NCBI RefSeq assembly: GCF_051652165.1
Contig: NZ_JBOFTR010000002.1
Span: forward strand, 157,063-221,062
DNA from: Plesiomonas sp051652165
GTDB lineage: Bacteria; Pseudomonadota; Gammaproteobacteria; Enterobacterales; CAMTGL01
Length of the DNA stretch: 64,000 nt
Direction: 5' to 3'
In this document: in pieces, positions 26,561 to 36,113 of the stretch
Position numbering within the stretch: position 1 is the stretch's first letter
How the letters are laid out: each line of letters begins with the position of its first letter
Translations under genes and position numbers: made by a program
Notes under the pieces: model-generated
Databases searched by the model: none
What the model was told of the DNA's origin: nothing
Seen by the model: the letters and a program-made list of their open reading frames with translations, nothing else

Positions 26561-26631
26561 TGATTATCACTCACTCTATTGTGTGTATAAGGCTCTTTTT
26601 GTGATTATCGTTTAACAAAATATCGTTTAAC

Positions 26632-26671
26632 AAAAACGCCCTTCAGAGAGAACTCTGTCGGGCGTTTTTTT
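26632..26671. terminator. Bidirectional terminator, malic enzyme / yibQ
   Basis: AAAAACGCCC...GGGCGTTTTT arms with an inner CAGAG/CTCTG stem between converging genes, T-runs both ways. Confidence 0.85.
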
Positions 26672-26683
26672 ATGCTCAATACC

Positions 26684-27892
26684 CTACTTTTTATGCTGAC
26701 GATGCAGCAGAGACGGCGTCGAGATGTGAGTTGGCAATATATTGTTTGGGTTACTGTCAGGACTTTCGCTCATACCTAGAACTTCAAATATAATCACAGG
26801 CTCTGGTGGTGTCGTCAGGCTCTCTGCGCCATTCGGTAAGAGGGCTGATCCTGGCAAAGGATGATCTTGTGCTACAGGGTATTGTGGATGCTTTTTCGCC
26901 GAAGCAGTATGCGCCGGTGATATCTCAGAGTGTGATGGCTCTGCCGACGGTTCAATGATAGGCCCAGGCTGATAGAGGCCACGTGATGTCTCTGTCGCAT
27001 GTGGTCTTGTTGCTGTGTGATCGACGACAATCTGAGATGATGTGCCTTTACCAACCGGTTGTTCACTGTGTGGTTTTTGTGTTGGCAGTATCGATGAGGT
27101 ATGTGATTTTGCATGAACGAGTGTACTCAGTGATACGAGTTGAACACCACGTGGTAAACGAGATAATCCGGCTTGTAAGACTTTAATCGTATTCGGGCGT
27201 GGGTGACCAATTGCGATAGCCCAGCCTTTGTGCTGTGCCATGTTAACGGCGCGTTGAAACTCTGCTTGCACTTGTGTCAGGCTGTTATCGTCATCTAAAA
27301 ATACGGTACGACGCAACGCAGGAACACCGAGCTGATGAGCAGTCGACTCAGCGACTGAGGTGCTGATAGTTCGGCTATCTAAAAAAAGCAGTTGTTGCGC
27401 TTTGAGTTGTTGCATCAGCAGTTTCATCAATGCAGGATCAGAGGTTGCCGCACTCCCCATATGGTTATTGAGACCAATAGCATTGGGAACAACCCGCATA
27501 GCCTGCTGTAAGGTGCGTTGCACTTCACTTGCGCCCATGCCGGTATGCAGTGCTCCCGCTTCCACTTTTTGGTGGCCAAGTGGCTGCATTGGCAAGTGAA
27601 TAATGGTTTCACGCCCTTGTTGCGCCGCTTGTTTAGCCATATTTGCAGCGTGTGGTGCTGTTGGCAAAACGGCAACAGTGACTGGCAGGGGTAAACGCAT
27701 CACTTGATGATCTGCAGCACGATAACCAACATCATCAATCACAATGACCAGTTGTCCTGCCCATGTACTTGTGATATATCCAGATATTGATAAGCTGATA
27801 AGTAGCAAGATAGGCGTGCGTAATACAGGTAAGCGTTGTAGACGTGCAAAAGAGAAACGGCATAAAAGCGGGTGTAGCGGGCATAACAACAT
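26684..27892 (-). CDS. yibQ: Divergent polysaccharide deacetylase YibQ
   Basis: Envelope protein of the divergent polysaccharide deacetylase family; the function in E. coli is not established. An N-terminal signal/anchor segment (PILLLISLSISGYITSTWA) leads to the domain GQLVIVIDDVGYR, LPLPVTVAVLPTAPHAANMAKQA and IHLPMQPLGHQ, with NNHMGSAAT and AIAIGHPRPNTI. The family metal/acid positions (IDD, HxxxQP, NNHxGS, GHP) are visible. At 402 residues it is longer than E. coli YibQ (319). The extra 130 or so C-terminal residues are Ser/Pro/His-rich and look unstructured. It is last in the gpmI-envC-yibQ operon, 21 bp after envC. Confidence 0.9.
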   Translation of the reverse strand: MLLCPLHPLLCRFSFARLQRLPVLRTPILLLISLSISGYITSTWAGQLVIVIDDVGYRAADHQVMRLPLPVTVAVLPTAPHAANMAKQAAQQGRETIIHLPMQPLGHQKVEAGALHTGMGASEVQRTLQQAMRVVPNAIGLNNHMGSAATSDPALMKLLMQQLKAQQLLFLDSRTISTSVAESTAHQLGVPALRRTVFLDDDNSLTQVQAEFQRAVNMAQHKGWAIAIGHPRPNTIKVLQAGLSRLPRGVQLVSLSTLVHAKSHTSSILPTQKPHSEQPVGKGTSSQIVVDHTATRPHATETSRGLYQPGPIIEPSAEPSHSEISPAHTASAKKHPQYPVAQDHPLPGSALLPNGAESLTTPPEPVIIFEVLGMSESPDSNPNNILPTHISTPSLLHRQHKK

Positions 27893-27913
27893 GGAAGATT
27901 CTCGGTTAAGGTA

Positions 27914-29161
27914 TTAACCGCCCAGCCAAGGACGCGGATTAACCGCCTGACCTTGCCGACGGATTTCAAAATAGAGGCTAGGTTCACCTTGACCACCACT
28001 ATCACCAACCAGTGCGATAGTTTGCCCCGCTTTAACATTATCACCGGGTTTAAACAGTACAGTTTGGTTGTATCCGTACAGGCTCATATCACCTTTTCCA
28101 TGGTCGATAACCATCACTAATCCATAGCCTTGTAGCCAATCTGCCAGCAGCACTTTACCCGCGGCAATGGCGTGGACTTCACTTCCTTCTTTGGCTGCAA
28201 TGACCATTCCTTTCCAACGTAACTCACCCTCTTGGCTATCACCAAAACGGTGCAGAACAGAGCCATTAACAGGCCAGCGATGTTGGCTACCAGGGCGACC
28301 TAAGCCACCATTTTGTGCCATTAGGGCTTGTTCATTGGCATTAGGAACGTACGGTTTTCCGGTGCGTTTCTCTTCGCTGGCGCGTTTGCGCGCCAGTTCA
28401 CGCGCTTCGCGTTCAGCGCGTAGTTTGGCTTCCCGCTCGGCACGGACTATCTGATCACGCAGGCGTTGTTCATTGAGTTTAAGTTGCGCTAATTGTTGCT
28501 GATTTTGTTTTAAATCAGATTCAAGTGCACTGAGGGTTTTTTTACGTTCAAGACGTGCCTGTTGCAGTTTACTCTGCTGCTGCTGTTGGGTACTAAGCAG
28601 TGTTTTTTGCTGTTTTTGAGCTGCATTTAGCTGGTTTTTTTGTTGTTGCAACTCATGGCGATTAACACTTAATTCATCAATTACGGCGGCACGCTCTTCG
28701 TTAATCGCGCGGTAATAGTGCAATAAACGCTCTGAACGAGCAGGATCATCAGAGGATAAAATTGCCTGTAATTGCCCCTGCTTACCCAAACGAAAAGCGG
28801 CATCAAGTTGTTGTGCTAGGCGTTGTTGATGTTGTGTTTGTGTCTTTTCCAGCGTGGCAATTGAAGCTGCTAAACGGCTTAAATCGCGCTGTAAGCGGCT
28901 GAGTTGTTGCTCGGTCTGCCTGAGTACGTTACTGGCAGCACCAATAGATTGATCTTGTTGTTGCAGTGCTTGTTGCAATTGTGCCCGCTGATCTTTTTGC
29001 GCAGCCACCTTGGTCTCTTGTTGTGCAATATCTTGCATGACACCTTGCAACGCCTCTTTGGTTTTCGGCGCTGCAAGGGTAAATGACGACCACAGCAACA
29101 GGCCAACACTGAGTGTGCCGACAAGTTGTTTTTTGAGGAGTACGTCATTTTTTGTTTTCAT
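27914..29161 (-). CDS. envC: Murein hydrolase activator EnvC
   Basis: Periplasmic activator of amidases AmiA/AmiB at the septum, recruited and controlled by FtsEX, which is also in this window. The 415-residue product has a signal peptide (about 1-30). A long coiled coil follows (about 35-255, Gln/Leu/Lys heptads with an ARKRASEEKR-type basic stretch), then a C-terminal LytM/M23 domain (WPVNGSVLHRFG to NPRPWLGG). The LytM domain appears degenerate for zinc (no full HxxxD plus HxH set), as in EnvC. It begins 7 bp after the gpmI stop. Confidence 0.95.
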   Translation of the reverse strand: MKTKNDVLLKKQLVGTLSVGLLLWSSFTLAAPKTKEALQGVMQDIAQQETKVAAQKDQRAQLQQALQQQDQSIGAASNVLRQTEQQLSRLQRDLSRLAASIATLEKTQTQHQQRLAQQLDAAFRLGKQGQLQAILSSDDPARSERLLHYYRAINEERAAVIDELSVNRHELQQQKNQLNAAQKQQKTLLSTQQQQQSKLQQARLERKKTLSALESDLKQNQQQLAQLKLNEQRLRDQIVRAEREAKLRAEREARELARKRASEEKRTGKPYVPNANEQALMAQNGGLGRPGSQHRWPVNGSVLHRFGDSQEGELRWKGMVIAAKEGSEVHAIAAGKVLLADWLQGYGLVMVIDHGKGDMSLYGYNQTVLFKPGDNVKAGQTIALVGDSGGQGEPSLYFEIRRQGQAVNPRPWLGG

Positions 29162-29168
29162 ATGAAAA

Positions 29169-30713
29169 TTATTTCACGATAAACAGCGGCTTGCCAGTCA
29201 TCTCTGCAGGAATTTCCATTCCCATCATACTTAGCATTGTCGGAGCAAGGTCAGATAACTTACCACCGTGCACCGTTTCTGCTGGTTTACCGACATAAAT
29301 CAGCGGTACAGGTAAGTTAGTATGTGCTGTAAATGGCTGGCCTGTCGTTTGGTCTTTCATCAACTCAGCATTGCCGTGATCGGCGGTAATCAACAGTTGA
29401 CCATCAACGCGGCGTACGGCCGCAACAACTTGCTCAATGCAGTGATCCAGCGTTTCAACGGCTTTGACGGCAGCATCAAAAATACCCGTATGGCCGACCA
29501 TATCGCCGTTCGGGTAATTACAGATGATAGCATCATATTTACCGCTCTCAATTGCACCAACCAATTTTTCGGTCAGTTCGGCAGAGCTCATCTCCGGTTG
29601 CAGGTCATAAGTCGCCACTTGCGGGGATTGGATCAGAATACGGTCTTCACCGGTGAACGGCTCTTCAACACCGCCGTTATAGAAGAAGGTCACGTGTGCA
29701 TATTTTTCAGTTTCTGAGATACGCAGTTGGGTTTTCTGGTGCTTTGACAGCCACTCACCCAGGGTGTTGACCAGATTTTCCGGCGGATAAGCACAAACGG
29801 TTTTGATGTCGGCCGCATACTCGGTCAGCATCACGAAATCACCGAAATTCACCACTTTTTCGCGGGTGAAACCGTTGAAATCAGCATTGATGAAGGTGCG
29901 GGTTAACTGGCGAGCACGGTCAGCACGGAAGTTCATGAAAATCAGCGCATCGCCGTCATTCATATCAGCAGCGGTTTCGCCGTCGGCTTGCAGCACGGTC
30001 GGTTTGACGAACTCATCGTTTTCACCGCGGGCATACGCCGCTTGCAGGCCATCAAGCACATTGCTGGCGTGGAACTCAGCTTTGGCTTGGGTCATCAGAT
30101 CATAGGCTAGCTGTACGCGATCCCAGCGGTTGTCGCGATCCATGGCGTAGTAGCGGCCAACCAGTGATGCTACGCGGCCTTTGCCCAGTTCGGCAAAGTG
30201 GTGCGCGACACGGGTCAGGCTATCTTCTGCACTGCGTGGCGGGGTATCACGGCCATCAAGGAATGCGTGCAGGTAGATTTTCTCTGCGCCACGCTGGGCG
30301 GCCAGATCGATCATCGCCAGAATATGCGCTTCGTGGCTGTGTACACCACCGGGTGAGAGCAGACCCATGATATGTACGGCTTTACCGGCAGCCACTGCTT
30401 TATCTACTGCGGCGGTCAGTACAGGGTTGTGGAAGAAGTCACCGTCTTTGATCTCTTTATCCAAACGGGTCAAATCTTGGTACACAATACGGCCAGCACC
30501 CAGATTGACATGGCCAACTTCAGAGTTACCCATTTGGCCATCAGGCAGGCCAACATCCAGACCTGAACCGGAGATTAAACTGTGCGGACACTCGGCCCAC
30601 AGCTTATCCATGACCGGTGTGTTAGCGTTTAAAATTGCATTATCCTGTTTATCTTCGCGGTAGCCGTAGCCATCAAGGATGACCAAAACCATCGGTTTCT
30701 TCACGTTAGCCAT
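29169..30713 (-). CDS. gpmI: 2,3-bisphosphoglycerate-independent phosphoglycerate mutase
   Basis: Mn-dependent glycolytic mutase of the alkaline-phosphatase superfamily. LVILDGYGYR opens the metal site. The phospho-Ser lies in GLPDGQMGNSEVGHVNLGAG, and DGRDTPPRSA, VDGQLLITADHGNAE (DHGN metal site) and FTAHTNLPVP follow. The 514 residues match the enteric length. It heads the gpmI-envC-yibQ operon. Confidence 0.97.
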   Translation of the reverse strand: MANVKKPMVLVILDGYGYREDKQDNAILNANTPVMDKLWAECPHSLISGSGLDVGLPDGQMGNSEVGHVNLGAGRIVYQDLTRLDKEIKDGDFFHNPVLTAAVDKAVAAGKAVHIMGLLSPGGVHSHEAHILAMIDLAAQRGAEKIYLHAFLDGRDTPPRSAEDSLTRVAHHFAELGKGRVASLVGRYYAMDRDNRWDRVQLAYDLMTQAKAEFHASNVLDGLQAAYARGENDEFVKPTVLQADGETAADMNDGDALIFMNFRADRARQLTRTFINADFNGFTREKVVNFGDFVMLTEYAADIKTVCAYPPENLVNTLGEWLSKHQKTQLRISETEKYAHVTFFYNGGVEEPFTGEDRILIQSPQVATYDLQPEMSSAELTEKLVGAIESGKYDAIICNYPNGDMVGHTGIFDAAVKAVETLDHCIEQVVAAVRRVDGQLLITADHGNAELMKDQTTGQPFTAHTNLPVPLIYVGKPAETVHGGKLSDLAPTMLSMMGMEIPAEMTGKPLFIVK

Positions 30714-30987
30714 GCAAGACCTCTCGTTGAGAATACAAAAGTGTGCTGTGATACTTGAGCATATCAGTTTAGTAATTTTACTACATAACTGACTCGTGTC
30801 AGCTATTGAATATCACAGAATCAAAGAGAATCGTGATGAAGGTTTTATTCTGTATTAAACATTGATGCTAGATTTCTACACTACTATAAGGTGACTATGT
30901 ATCACTTTCACCCTTAAGTGTTACCATTCTTGCTTAAATATTTGGTATAACCTGCTTTAGGTTTTTCTTCTGAGAATAACTAATTTT

Positions 30988-32277
30988 ATGCGTCAGCACA
31001 TTGTTGCTAAACTTTTTACGCTGTTGTTAATCTTTACCGTTGCAGCGGTTGCGCTGCACCCAATGATTACACGCCGAGTTATTCGGGTTGATGCCAGTAA
31101 TGTGCAGCTCATTGAGCCGATGGATGATCGGGCTCGCGGTGGCGCAACAGAAGCGCAGGTCAGTGTTGATGATAATGGCCACATTAATTTGTATTGCACA
31201 CTAAAAAATGTCTATCGTTGGCCATATTGTGAAGTGTCGTTGATATTGAGCTCGCCCGAAGATGGCCTTGATCTCTCGGATTTTAACCGTATCCAAATTC
31301 CGATTCGCAGCACTGGTGTTGGTCCACAGTTTTGGCGTGTGTATTTGCGCAATTACGATCCTGCTTATTCACGCCCAGATGACTCACTCTCGCACAAAGT
31401 GAATCAACTGATCGTGCAGCCAAGTGATACCCATAATTTTCTGGATATGCCGCTAAGTGCTTTTCAGGTGGCTAGCTGGTGGGTCAATGATAAAAAAATC
31501 CCGGTAACACAGGCATTGCCACAATTTAACCGTATTTTTCAGATTGAGCTTGCCTCAAGTGAATTGATGCAAGAGGGTGAACACCATGTGGCGTTTGATT
31601 ATATTGAATTTCATGGTTCGTGGATTAGTGAAGAGTATTACTATCTACTGATTATTGCGATTTGGGTGATCTGCACATTTGCGTATTTACTTGGAATGCA
31701 GCTACAGATGCGCCGTGAACTGACGTTTTCGCAAAAACGCCAACAGCAGTTAACGGATCTGAATACCATGTTAAAACTGCGCAATGAAGAGGTAGAGTAT
31801 CAAGCAAAATATGACCCATTAACCGGGGCATTTAATCGCTATGGTGCGCGAACCTTGATGCTTGAGATGCTGCGCCAAAGTGAGTCGCAAGAGCCCTCAG
31901 CCCTAATTTTGTTAGATATTGACCACTTTAAGCACATTAATGATACCTATGGCCATCTGGTGGGTGATGAGGTTTTACAGCATTTGGCACACCGCTGCCG
32001 CAGCTTGATCAATCCACGTTGTCGCTTGGTTCGCTGGGGCGGGGAGGAGTTTATGCTACTTTGCCCTGATTTTAATCGTGATCAGGCACACGAACAGGCT
32101 GAACTGCTGCGTCAAGAGTTTGTGCTAACTCAGTGGCCTTTAGGTATTCGAGTCACAGTATCGTTGGGGGTAGTAGAGCTGGCATTGCATGAAAATATTG
32201 CTGATACGATAAATCGTGCCGATATTGCACTGTATAAAGCGAAAAACTCAGGACGAAATTGCGTGGTGGTTGGGTAA
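30988..32277 (+). CDS. Membrane-anchored GGDEF diguanylate cyclase
   Basis: Likely synthesises cyclic di-GMP. It has an N-terminal membrane helix (about 6-24) and a periplasmic region of some 190 residues with a beta-rich, lectin-like look (FNRIQIPIRS, FWRVYLRNYDP, HHVAFDYIEFHG). A second helix (about 218-238), a short coiled coil and a cytoplasmic GGDEF domain follow (YDPLTGAFNRYG, LLDIDHFKHINDTYGH, signature RWGGEEF, VSLGV, ADIALYKAKNSGRN). The catalytic GGEEF is intact. The inhibitory RxxD that usually lies five residues upstream is replaced (NPRC), so product inhibition is probably lost. The signal sensed is unknown. Promoter is in the 274-bp gap divergent from gpmI. Confidence 0.88.
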   Translation: MRQHIVAKLFTLLLIFTVAAVALHPMITRRVIRVDASNVQLIEPMDDRARGGATEAQVSVDDNGHINLYCTLKNVYRWPYCEVSLILSSPEDGLDLSDFNRIQIPIRSTGVGPQFWRVYLRNYDPAYSRPDDSLSHKVNQLIVQPSDTHNFLDMPLSAFQVASWWVNDKKIPVTQALPQFNRIFQIELASSELMQEGEHHVAFDYIEFHGSWISEEYYYLLIIAIWVICTFAYLLGMQLQMRRELTFSQKRQQQLTDLNTMLKLRNEEVEYQAKYDPLTGAFNRYGARTLMLEMLRQSESQEPSALILLDIDHFKHINDTYGHLVGDEVLQHLAHRCRSLINPRCRLVRWGGEEFMLLCPDFNRDQAHEQAELLRQEFVLTQWPLGIRVTVSLGVVELALHENIADTINRADIALYKAKNSGRNCVVVG

Positions 32278-32715
32278 CTGAGTTTGGTTTAGCGCACCGC
32301 GGTATGCTGTCATTCTTGGTACAGCATACCGTGTTCAATGCTCATACAAAGAGCACGATCATTCGCGTGTTAGGGGATAAGTTTACCCGTTTAGCAGGGT
32401 ACTCAATAATCTGATACGCTATTTTTACCCCTTCTTATCTTGAGTGTTGTGGTTTTTTAGCCACGGCCACTGTTATTGTCATGTTTTAATGCTGCTTAGT
32501 GGCAGTTTATACTAATAAGTGCACTATTTTCAGATTAAGCGGCTCGTTTCAGCTCTCAGAAATGCAATACTATCGGGTTATTGCCCGGTAAATACATTCC
32601 CACATTGTCAGTAAATCGTTATCGTGGCGTTAAATTGATAAAGACCAATCGGTGTGATGACCAATAAATGGGGTATTACACACAGTATGATTGATCCCCG
32701 ATAAGGATTGTTGAT
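32278..32715. other. Gene-free stretch after the GGDEF gene
   Basis: About 440 bp. An 11-base inverted repeat CGGTATGCTGT/ACAGCATACCG (around 32300-32331) lies just after the GGDEF gene, without a T-run. Further on are AT-rich sequence and an FNR-like site (listed separately). No open frame is supported. Confidence 0.5.
32635..32648 (+). promoter_or_regulatory. FNR-like site before the DASS transporter
   Basis: TTGAT-AAAG-ACCAA matches the FNR palindrome TTGAT-N4-ATCAA at 9 of 10 positions. It lies about 70 bp upstream of the transporter start. Anaerobic control would suit a C4-dicarboxylate carrier, but this is a single motif match. Confidence 0.4.
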
Positions 32716-34095
32716 ATGAGTGATGTTTCGTTACCGCAAATGCCCCGAACGGTGCTGTTTGGCCGTAATCCACTGATTTTAATCGCCAATATTGCCCTGT
32801 TTATTGTGCTACTCAACGTATTACCGTTTGAGCCGACAGCCAATAAAGGTTTGGCGCTGATGGTTTTTATCGGTGTGTTGTGGCTTACCGAGGCGCTGCA
32901 TGTCACGTTAACGGCTTTGCTTGTTCCCATTATGGCGGTAGGTTTAGGGCTGCTAGAAGCCCCCAAAGCCCTATCAATGTTTGCTGATCCGATTATTTTT
33001 CTATTTTTTGGCGGGTTTGCACTGGCCACGGCACTGCATATTCAAGGAATTGATCGCCTGATTGCCAATCAGTTGTTGGCTGCGGCGCGTGGACGAATGA
33101 GTGTCGCCACGATGATGCTGTTTGGCGTATCTGCACTGCTTTCAATGTGGATCAGTAACACAGCAACCGCTGCGATGATGCTGCCACTGGCAATGGGAGT
33201 ATTGAGCCAACTTGATCAAGAGCGTGAACATAAAACCTTTGTATTTGTACTATTAGGGATTGCTTACAGTTGCAGTATTGGTGGGTTAGGCACGCTGGTA
33301 GGCAGCCCACCAAATGCCATTGCCGCGGCACAGTTAGGGCTGGATTTTGCTGGGTGGATGAAGTTTGGTATTCCGGTGATGCTCGTTACTATGCCACTGA
33401 TGATAGGTTTGCTATATATGCTGCTAAAACCTAACCTTAAGCACACATTTTCGATTAAAACCGAACCGCTGATCCTTACCCCACACCGTATAGTAACATT
33501 AGGCATTTTTTCATTAACTGTGATTTGCTGGATTTTTAGCAGCCAAATCAGCGCGGCACTGGGGGGCGTGAAGCAGTTTGACTCACTCGTGGCGCTAAGT
33601 GCGGCTGTGCTAATTGGGGCGACGGGAACAGCAAGCTGGGGGCAGATTCAGAAAAATACCGAATGGGGTGTACTGATGCTGTTCGGGGGCGGTTTAACCC
33701 TTAGCGCGGTACTGAAAGAGTCAGGGGCCAGTGTGGTGCTGGCCAATGGCATGGCAGATATTTTTGGGGCAAGCCACTGGTTTATCATTATTTTAGCGGT
33801 TGCCACCTTTATTATTTTCTTAACTGAGTTCACCTCTAATACTGCCAGTGCTGCACTGCTAGTGCCGGTATTTGCTACAGTTGCCGATGCACTCGGTATG
33901 CCTTCAGCCCTGTTAACGCTGGTTATTGGAATGGGGGCCTCTTGTGCTTTTATGCTGCCTGTTGCTACGCCACCTAATGCGATTGTATTTGGTTCAGGCC
34001 ACATTAAACAAAGTGAAATGATCCGTGTAGGAGTTGGGTTAAACCTGATGTGCGTAGGAATTGTGACCTTATTTGCTTGGTTTGTGTGGATGTAA
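32716..34095 (+). CDS. DASS (SLC13) family carboxylate:sodium symporter
   Basis: Inner-membrane secondary transporter, probably for a di- or tricarboxylate such as succinate or malate. About 11 hydrophobic helices are visible. The two family Ser-Asn-Thr motifs that form the substrate/sodium sites are present: WISNTATAAMMLPL near residue 143 and FTSNTASAALLVPV near 374. The paired re-entrant GSPPNA and ATPPNA loops are also clear. Length 459 fits VcINDY-type proteins. The exact substrate cannot be told. A terminator follows closely, so it is transcribed alone. Confidence 0.9.
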   Translation: MSDVSLPQMPRTVLFGRNPLILIANIALFIVLLNVLPFEPTANKGLALMVFIGVLWLTEALHVTLTALLVPIMAVGLGLLEAPKALSMFADPIIFLFFGGFALATALHIQGIDRLIANQLLAAARGRMSVATMMLFGVSALLSMWISNTATAAMMLPLAMGVLSQLDQEREHKTFVFVLLGIAYSCSIGGLGTLVGSPPNAIAAAQLGLDFAGWMKFGIPVMLVTMPLMIGLLYMLLKPNLKHTFSIKTEPLILTPHRIVTLGIFSLTVICWIFSSQISAALGGVKQFDSLVALSAAVLIGATGTASWGQIQKNTEWGVLMLFGGGLTLSAVLKESGASVVLANGMADIFGASHWFIIILAVATFIIFLTEFTSNTASAALLVPVFATVADALGMPSALLTLVIGMGASCAFMLPVATPPNAIVFGSGHIKQSEMIRVGVGLNLMCVGIVTLFAWFVWM

Positions 34096-34142
34096 CACAA
34101 CAAATTTGTGGATGTTGCGCGTATTGCTATCTGCATTATTCA

Positions 34143-34176
34143 AGAGAGCCTGATAGTATTTAGGCTCTCTTTTTTT
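34143..34176 (+). terminator. Terminator of the DASS transporter gene
   Basis: AGAGAGCC/GGCTCTCT with a 12-base loop and a run of six T. It ends only 17 bases before the ATG of the next gene. Confidence 0.85.
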
Positions 34177-34192
34177 GTCTGGCACAGCCGTT

Positions 34193-35296
34193 ATGCGTTT
34201 GGTTGATCGTGAGTTTATTTTCTGTCATTACCGTGCTTATCACGCGTTACGGGTGGGGCTCGCATTCTTATTGACACTGATTTTGCTGCACTATGCCCCG
34301 CTTGGGCACAGCCCATGGGTACTGGTGACACTCCTCGTGGTGATGAGCAACATCCCGTATCTTGGAGGGGTGTGGCAAAAGGGCTTACACCGTATTTTAG
34401 GTACGTTAATTGGTGCAATTGCTGGCCTTATTGCATTGAAATTACAGCTAATTTCACCGTGGATAGCTTGGGGGTGGATGAGTCTAATGGCCATGGCATG
34501 TGGCTATTACGGTGTTGGAAAGCGCCCGTATGTGGCGATGTTATGTGGCATTACGCTGGCCATGATAGGTTGGGGTGGGGTCGACGGTACGAGCGAGGCA
34601 CTGTGGCGCGCGGCAGATGTACTCATTGGCACATTGCTTGCGATTTTATTTAGCAGCCTGTGGCCACAACGCGCCTCTCGCCGTTGGCAACTGCTGCTCA
34701 GTGATAACCTCAAAGCCATGGCACAACTGTACCAAGCGCACCGCTCAACAGAGCAACTGCAAGCAATCGATAGCGATTATGCGATCAAAACTATCTATGA
34801 TCGCGCAATTTCGATGCGCCCACTGTTAGCGCCAGCATCACGCGAACACTTCTTGTCAGCCGATAAGCTCAATGAGATCCAAAGTTTGTTGCAGTTAATG
34901 CTCAGTACACTGGAGTTACTTGTCGGCACACACAAATCTTACTCTGAGGCACATATTCACTGGGAATTACCCAAACTGAAAGCAGAACAAATGCAAGTTG
35001 CCCGCGCAATGAATGCACAAGCAAGCCGTTTGCGGGGGCTGCGTGCTTCTCGCCCAGATAGCGGAATGTTTGAAACTTTTGTTTCCCCTGACTTTATTGT
35101 TGATCGCACCGATGATCGCATTCCCCTTAGCCCGTTTGGTTATTTGTGGTTAAACCGTGAGTTAGCGCGTCAGTTCACGCGTTTACAATTATTGTTGCAA
35201 CATGCTGAACCCCCGCTCAAAAAAGATCAGCCGATAAGAGTGGAAAAATCAGAGCAAACAGCGCAAATACCTTCGGCTGAAGATCAGCAAAAATAG
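34193..35296 (+). CDS. FUSC-type inner-membrane protein
   Basis: Resembles the fusaric-acid-resistance/aromatic-acid-exporter family. The N-terminal half has about six closely packed helices (VGLAFLLTLILLHYAP, SPWVLVTLLVVMS, ILGTLIGAIAGLIAL) with the conserved GLHRILGTLIGA and FSSLWPQRASRRW segments. The C-terminal half is soluble, helical and charged. At 367 residues it is half the size of AaeB/YccS, so it has a single FUSC unit. The ATG at 34193 is chosen; no clear ribosome binding site precedes it, and the preceding gene's terminator lies just upstream. Function is unknown beyond possible efflux. Confidence 0.78.
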   Translation: MRLVDREFIFCHYRAYHALRVGLAFLLTLILLHYAPLGHSPWVLVTLLVVMSNIPYLGGVWQKGLHRILGTLIGAIAGLIALKLQLISPWIAWGWMSLMAMACGYYGVGKRPYVAMLCGITLAMIGWGGVDGTSEALWRAADVLIGTLLAILFSSLWPQRASRRWQLLLSDNLKAMAQLYQAHRSTEQLQAIDSDYAIKTIYDRAISMRPLLAPASREHFLSADKLNEIQSLLQLMLSTLELLVGTHKSYSEAHIHWELPKLKAEQMQVARAMNAQASRLRGLRASRPDSGMFETFVSPDFIVDRTDDRIPLSPFGYLWLNRELARQFTRLQLLLQHAEPPLKKDQPIRVEKSEQTAQIPSAEDQQK

Positions 35297-35486
35297 GGGT
35301 GCTTTATGGATGTAATATCAGATGCTGAAACACAGCAAAAGCGATATGCAGCTAAACACTGTAGATTGTGACGTTAACATGCATCATCTATTTGAAAAAG
35401 CGTGTTAATTTCGCAATACACTGAGCAAATCAAGCATGAAACGGTGGTTTCATAGCATAAGAGAGCGAACGGCAAAGGAGTGCAAC

Positions 35487-36113
35487 ATGCGGTATTGGGT
35501 GCGCAAAAAAAATAGCTTATCCATTCAGTTACTATTAGGACTTGTCTGGGGTGTTAGCCCGATACTTAAAGTGCAGGCTGACATTCCGGTGCTCTATACA
35601 GAGAATGAACCCATGAATGGGCAGTATACGGCTTCCGCTTCCAGGCAAAAATCAGGCTTTACGGTGCGTGAAGAGCGTGTTGCAGGGGGCTATCAAATGC
35701 CTATTGCTGGGCCTTACTCTGCGCAGGTTATTCCGCCAGAGTGCCACGCTGATTTACTCAGTAATCAATACGATGTTTTAGCGGTTCAACCACTCTATTT
35801 TGCATTTAATCGCAGCGAAATTACCGCTGCCGATCAGCGCGTACTTCACTGTTTAGTGCAAGTGATGCAGCAAAGTGATTTACGGGTGGGTGTAGTTGGC
35901 AACACTGATAGCATCGGTTCGGCTGGCTATAATCACACCTTAGGCTTACGCCGGGCACACGCTACGATGACAGCACTGGTACAGCAAAATGCACCGGTTG
36001 AGCAAATTGATGCTGTGCGCAGTGCAGGTGAATCAGCACCGATTGCCAGTAATAGCAGCATAGAAGGCCGTGCATTGAACCGTAGGGTGCAATTTGTGCT
36101 GCAAGTACCGTGA
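35487..36113 (+). CDS. OmpA-like peptidoglycan-binding periplasmic protein
   Basis: A signal peptide (about 1-30, LSIQLLLGLVWGVSPILKVQA) precedes a 60-residue spacer and a C-terminal OmpA domain. The latter has YFAFNRSEITAADQRVL, GNTDSIGSAGYNHTLGLRRA and a final NRRVQFVL, so the Asp and Arg that grip diaminopimelate are present. No beta-barrel or lipobox is visible, so it is probably a soluble or loosely attached cell-wall protein. Start at 35487 because AAAGGAG is 6-7 bases upstream. The 190-bp gap before it shows no terminator I can defend. The adjacent M16-like gene may be functionally related. Confidence 0.82.
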   Translation: MRYWVRKKNSLSIQLLLGLVWGVSPILKVQADIPVLYTENEPMNGQYTASASRQKSGFTVREERVAGGYQMPIAGPYSAQVIPPECHADLLSNQYDVLAVQPLYFAFNRSEITAADQRVLHCLVQVMQQSDLRVGVVGNTDSIGSAGYNHTLGLRRAHATMTALVQQNAPVEQIDAVRSAGESAPIASNSSIEGRALNRRVQFVLQVP

